From RGIG3102 sp964507095 (GTDB lineage Bacteria > Bacillota > Clostridia > Oscillospirales > Ruminococcaceae), in contig CAZDOS010000070.1 of NCBI GenBank assembly GCA_964507095.1, positions 1-6,029 on the forward strand: a DNA stretch of 6,029 bases, written 5' to 3'. Positions 5,061 to 6,029 of this stretch are shown piece by piece (position 1 is the stretch's first letter; each line of letters opens with the position of its first letter). The notes under the pieces are model-generated. The model had not been told where the DNA came from, ran no database searches, and saw only the letters and a list, made by a program, of their open reading frames with translations. A program made the translations under genes and the position numbers.

Positions 5061-6029
5061 TCAGTTGTCGTTCTCAGCTATTCTGTCGTTCTTTCTCGCT
5101 GCGAAGGCTGCGACTGCGTTCGCGAGGAGTACTGCGAGCATCCGTACTGTCCACTTGTCCGTGAGGACCATCCGGCCGTTCATGTTCTCTGTGAGGATGA
5201 ACATTACCATGGCTGCTGCTGCAGGTACGAGTGTCATGACTCTTGTGAACCGGTTTCTGTCGTCATCTGACTTGTCGCCCAGGAGGAAGTATCCTGCGAT
5301 CATGGCCAGGCTGATGAGTCCTGTGCATATTGTCGAGATGAGGTTGAGCAGTGCCCATGCAGGTCTTGCCGCGAGAGGCATTGCCATCTCTTCGATCTCT
5401 TCCTCTGCTACAGGAGCGAGAGGTACGATCTCTTCGTTGATGTTCTCTGTTGCTACCTCAGGTGCTGCTTCTGTAGCTGCAGGTGCTACAGGAACCGTTC
5501 TTACTGTTGTCTGAGGGATCTCTGCTGTTACTGCAGGCGCTGCCTCGATGACTGCTGCATCTTCTACTGTCTCTTCTGTGACTGCTTCGTCCTCGATGGC
5601 CTCAGCTGTCTCTTCGACGATCGCTTCTCTCTTCATGATCTGGGCGATCTCTTCTACTACTGGAGTGATCTCCTCGACTGTCGTTGTCTCTTCTATGACT
5701 GTCTCTTCTTCAACTGTTGTTGCCGTCTCTTCGATGACTGCCTCTTCTTCAACTATTGTTGCTGTCTCTTCGATGACAGTCTCTTCAACTATTGGAGCTG
5801 CTTCTTCAACGATAGGCTCTTCCTCGATGACTGCCGGAGCATCTCCGACCATCAGTGTTGCCTGATAATCCCTGTGGTAGTAGCCTGCCAGGTAAGGATA
5901 TCCGTCTGTGGAGGCTGCATTGGTGTTGATCAGTGACCATGCCGGCCAGTTCTCTGCCAGGTATCCGCCGCCGTAGGTGGACTTGTTGAGCTTGTCTATC
6001 TTCATGAAGCTCACTGTGTAGTAGTGGAA
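5061..6029 (-). CDS. C-terminal part of a large surface protein with acidic repeat stalk and membrane end (partial, runs off right edge)
   Basis: The frame is open to the window edge. The first in-frame GTG (6014) has no ribosome site, and the residues before it (FHYYT) continue the same aromatic style, so this is a tail and not a whole gene. Numbered from that GTG, residues 1-50 carry WPAWSLINTNAASTDGYPYL (23-42), which resembles the W...DGYPYL end of GLUG-type repeat modules. Residues 61-155 are a Glu/Val/Ile/Thr stalk with 13-residue repeats at 80-92, 93-105 and 106-115. Residues 156-205 are Ala/Pro/Val rich. Three hydrophobic segments follow at about 219-245, 257-274 and 288-306, with ILTENMNGRMVLTDKWT between the last two. 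I recall similar C-terminal segments in large Clostridia surface proteins lacking LPXTG; no sortase motif is visible here. Likely role: an exposed adhesin-like or wall-spanning protein held by its C-terminus. The domain name and ligand are unknown to me. The stop is TGA. Confidence 0.75.
   Translation of the reverse strand, partial: FHYYTVSFMKIDKLNKSTYGGGYLAENWPAWSLINTNAASTDGYPYLAGYYHRDYQATLMVGDAPAVIEEEPIVEEAAPIVEETVIEETATIVEEEAVIEETATTVEEETVIEETTTVEEITPVVEEIAQIMKREAIVEETAEAIEDEAVTEETVEDAAVIEAAPAVTAEIPQTTVRTVPVAPAATEAAPEVATENINEEIVPLAPVAEEEIEEMAMPLAARPAWALLNLISTICTGLISLAMIAGYFLLGDKSDDDRNRFTRVMTLVPAAAAMVMFILTENMNGRMVLTDKWTVRMLAVLLANAVAAFAARKNDRIAENDN
5670..5777 (-). repeat. 39-bp tandem repeats encoding the acidic stalk
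   Basis: Units at 5739-5777 and 5700-5738 are 39 bases each and differ at three positions; a shorter, more diverged unit covers about 5670-5699. They encode VIEETATIVEEEA, VIEETATTVEEET and VIEETTTVEE. The phase of 39 bases keeps the frame, so unit number could vary between strains without breaking the gene. Looser Val/Glu repeats extend to both sides within the stalk. Confidence 0.8.

Noticed and set aside
5670..5777. CRISPR-like array
   Set aside because: The units are tandem without unique spacers and keep a coding frame.
5065..5865. Rightward open frames opposite the surface protein gene (149 and 105 residues, Ser/Val/Thr rich)
   Set aside because: They are complements of the Glu/Val/Thr repeats; the leftward frame is longer, continuous and has stalk and membrane segments.

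Overview
The window looks like chromosomal DNA of an anaerobic Bacillota of the class Clostridia. The pointers are an iron-sulfur flavin enoate-reductase-type enzyme, a Crp/Fnr regulator without the FNR cysteine pattern, a large surface protein with an acidic stalk and membrane end, purine-rich ribosome sites with short spacers, and frequent AGG and ATA codons. A family-XIII-like gut or oral lineage (Mogibacterium/Anaerovoracaceae type) is a guess from codon style, not a demonstrated placement.

Left part (1-1985): a promoter-like leader, then two rightward genes 7 bases apart. The first encodes a pyruvoyl decarboxylase of the phosphatidylserine decarboxylase superfamily, with the extra N-terminal domain found in PsiD-like proteins. 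The second encodes a small family-6-type uracil/hypoxanthine DNA glycosylase. A long hairpin at 1933-1980 sits between this pair and the convergent next gene and probably stops transcription from both sides.

Middle (2059-4848): a leftward 643-residue FMN/4Fe-4S/FAD oxidoreductase of the 2,4-dienoyl-CoA reductase / 2-enoate reductase family, and divergently a rightward Crp/Fnr-family regulator. The AT-rich gap between them holds two inverted repeats of the form TATC-N4-GATA, 43 bp apart, and overlapping promoter-like elements. A third copy lies just after the regulator gene. The likely reading is that the regulator controls itself and the oxidoreductase in response to an unknown redox, energy or substrate signal. 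A GC-rich hairpin lies in the oxidoreductase leader.

Right part (4849-6029): a classic terminator for the regulator, a separate near-perfect 47-base hairpin, and the C-terminal end of a leftward large surface protein that runs off the right edge. Its visible part has an aromatic GLUG-like end module, a Glu/Val/Thr stalk with 13-residue repeats and three predicted membrane helices. No mobile element, CRISPR array, tRNA or rRNA is visible. Most of the window is ordinary core or lightly accessory sequence; the strongest candidates for something new are the proposed operator family and the unassigned substrates of the two enzymes.
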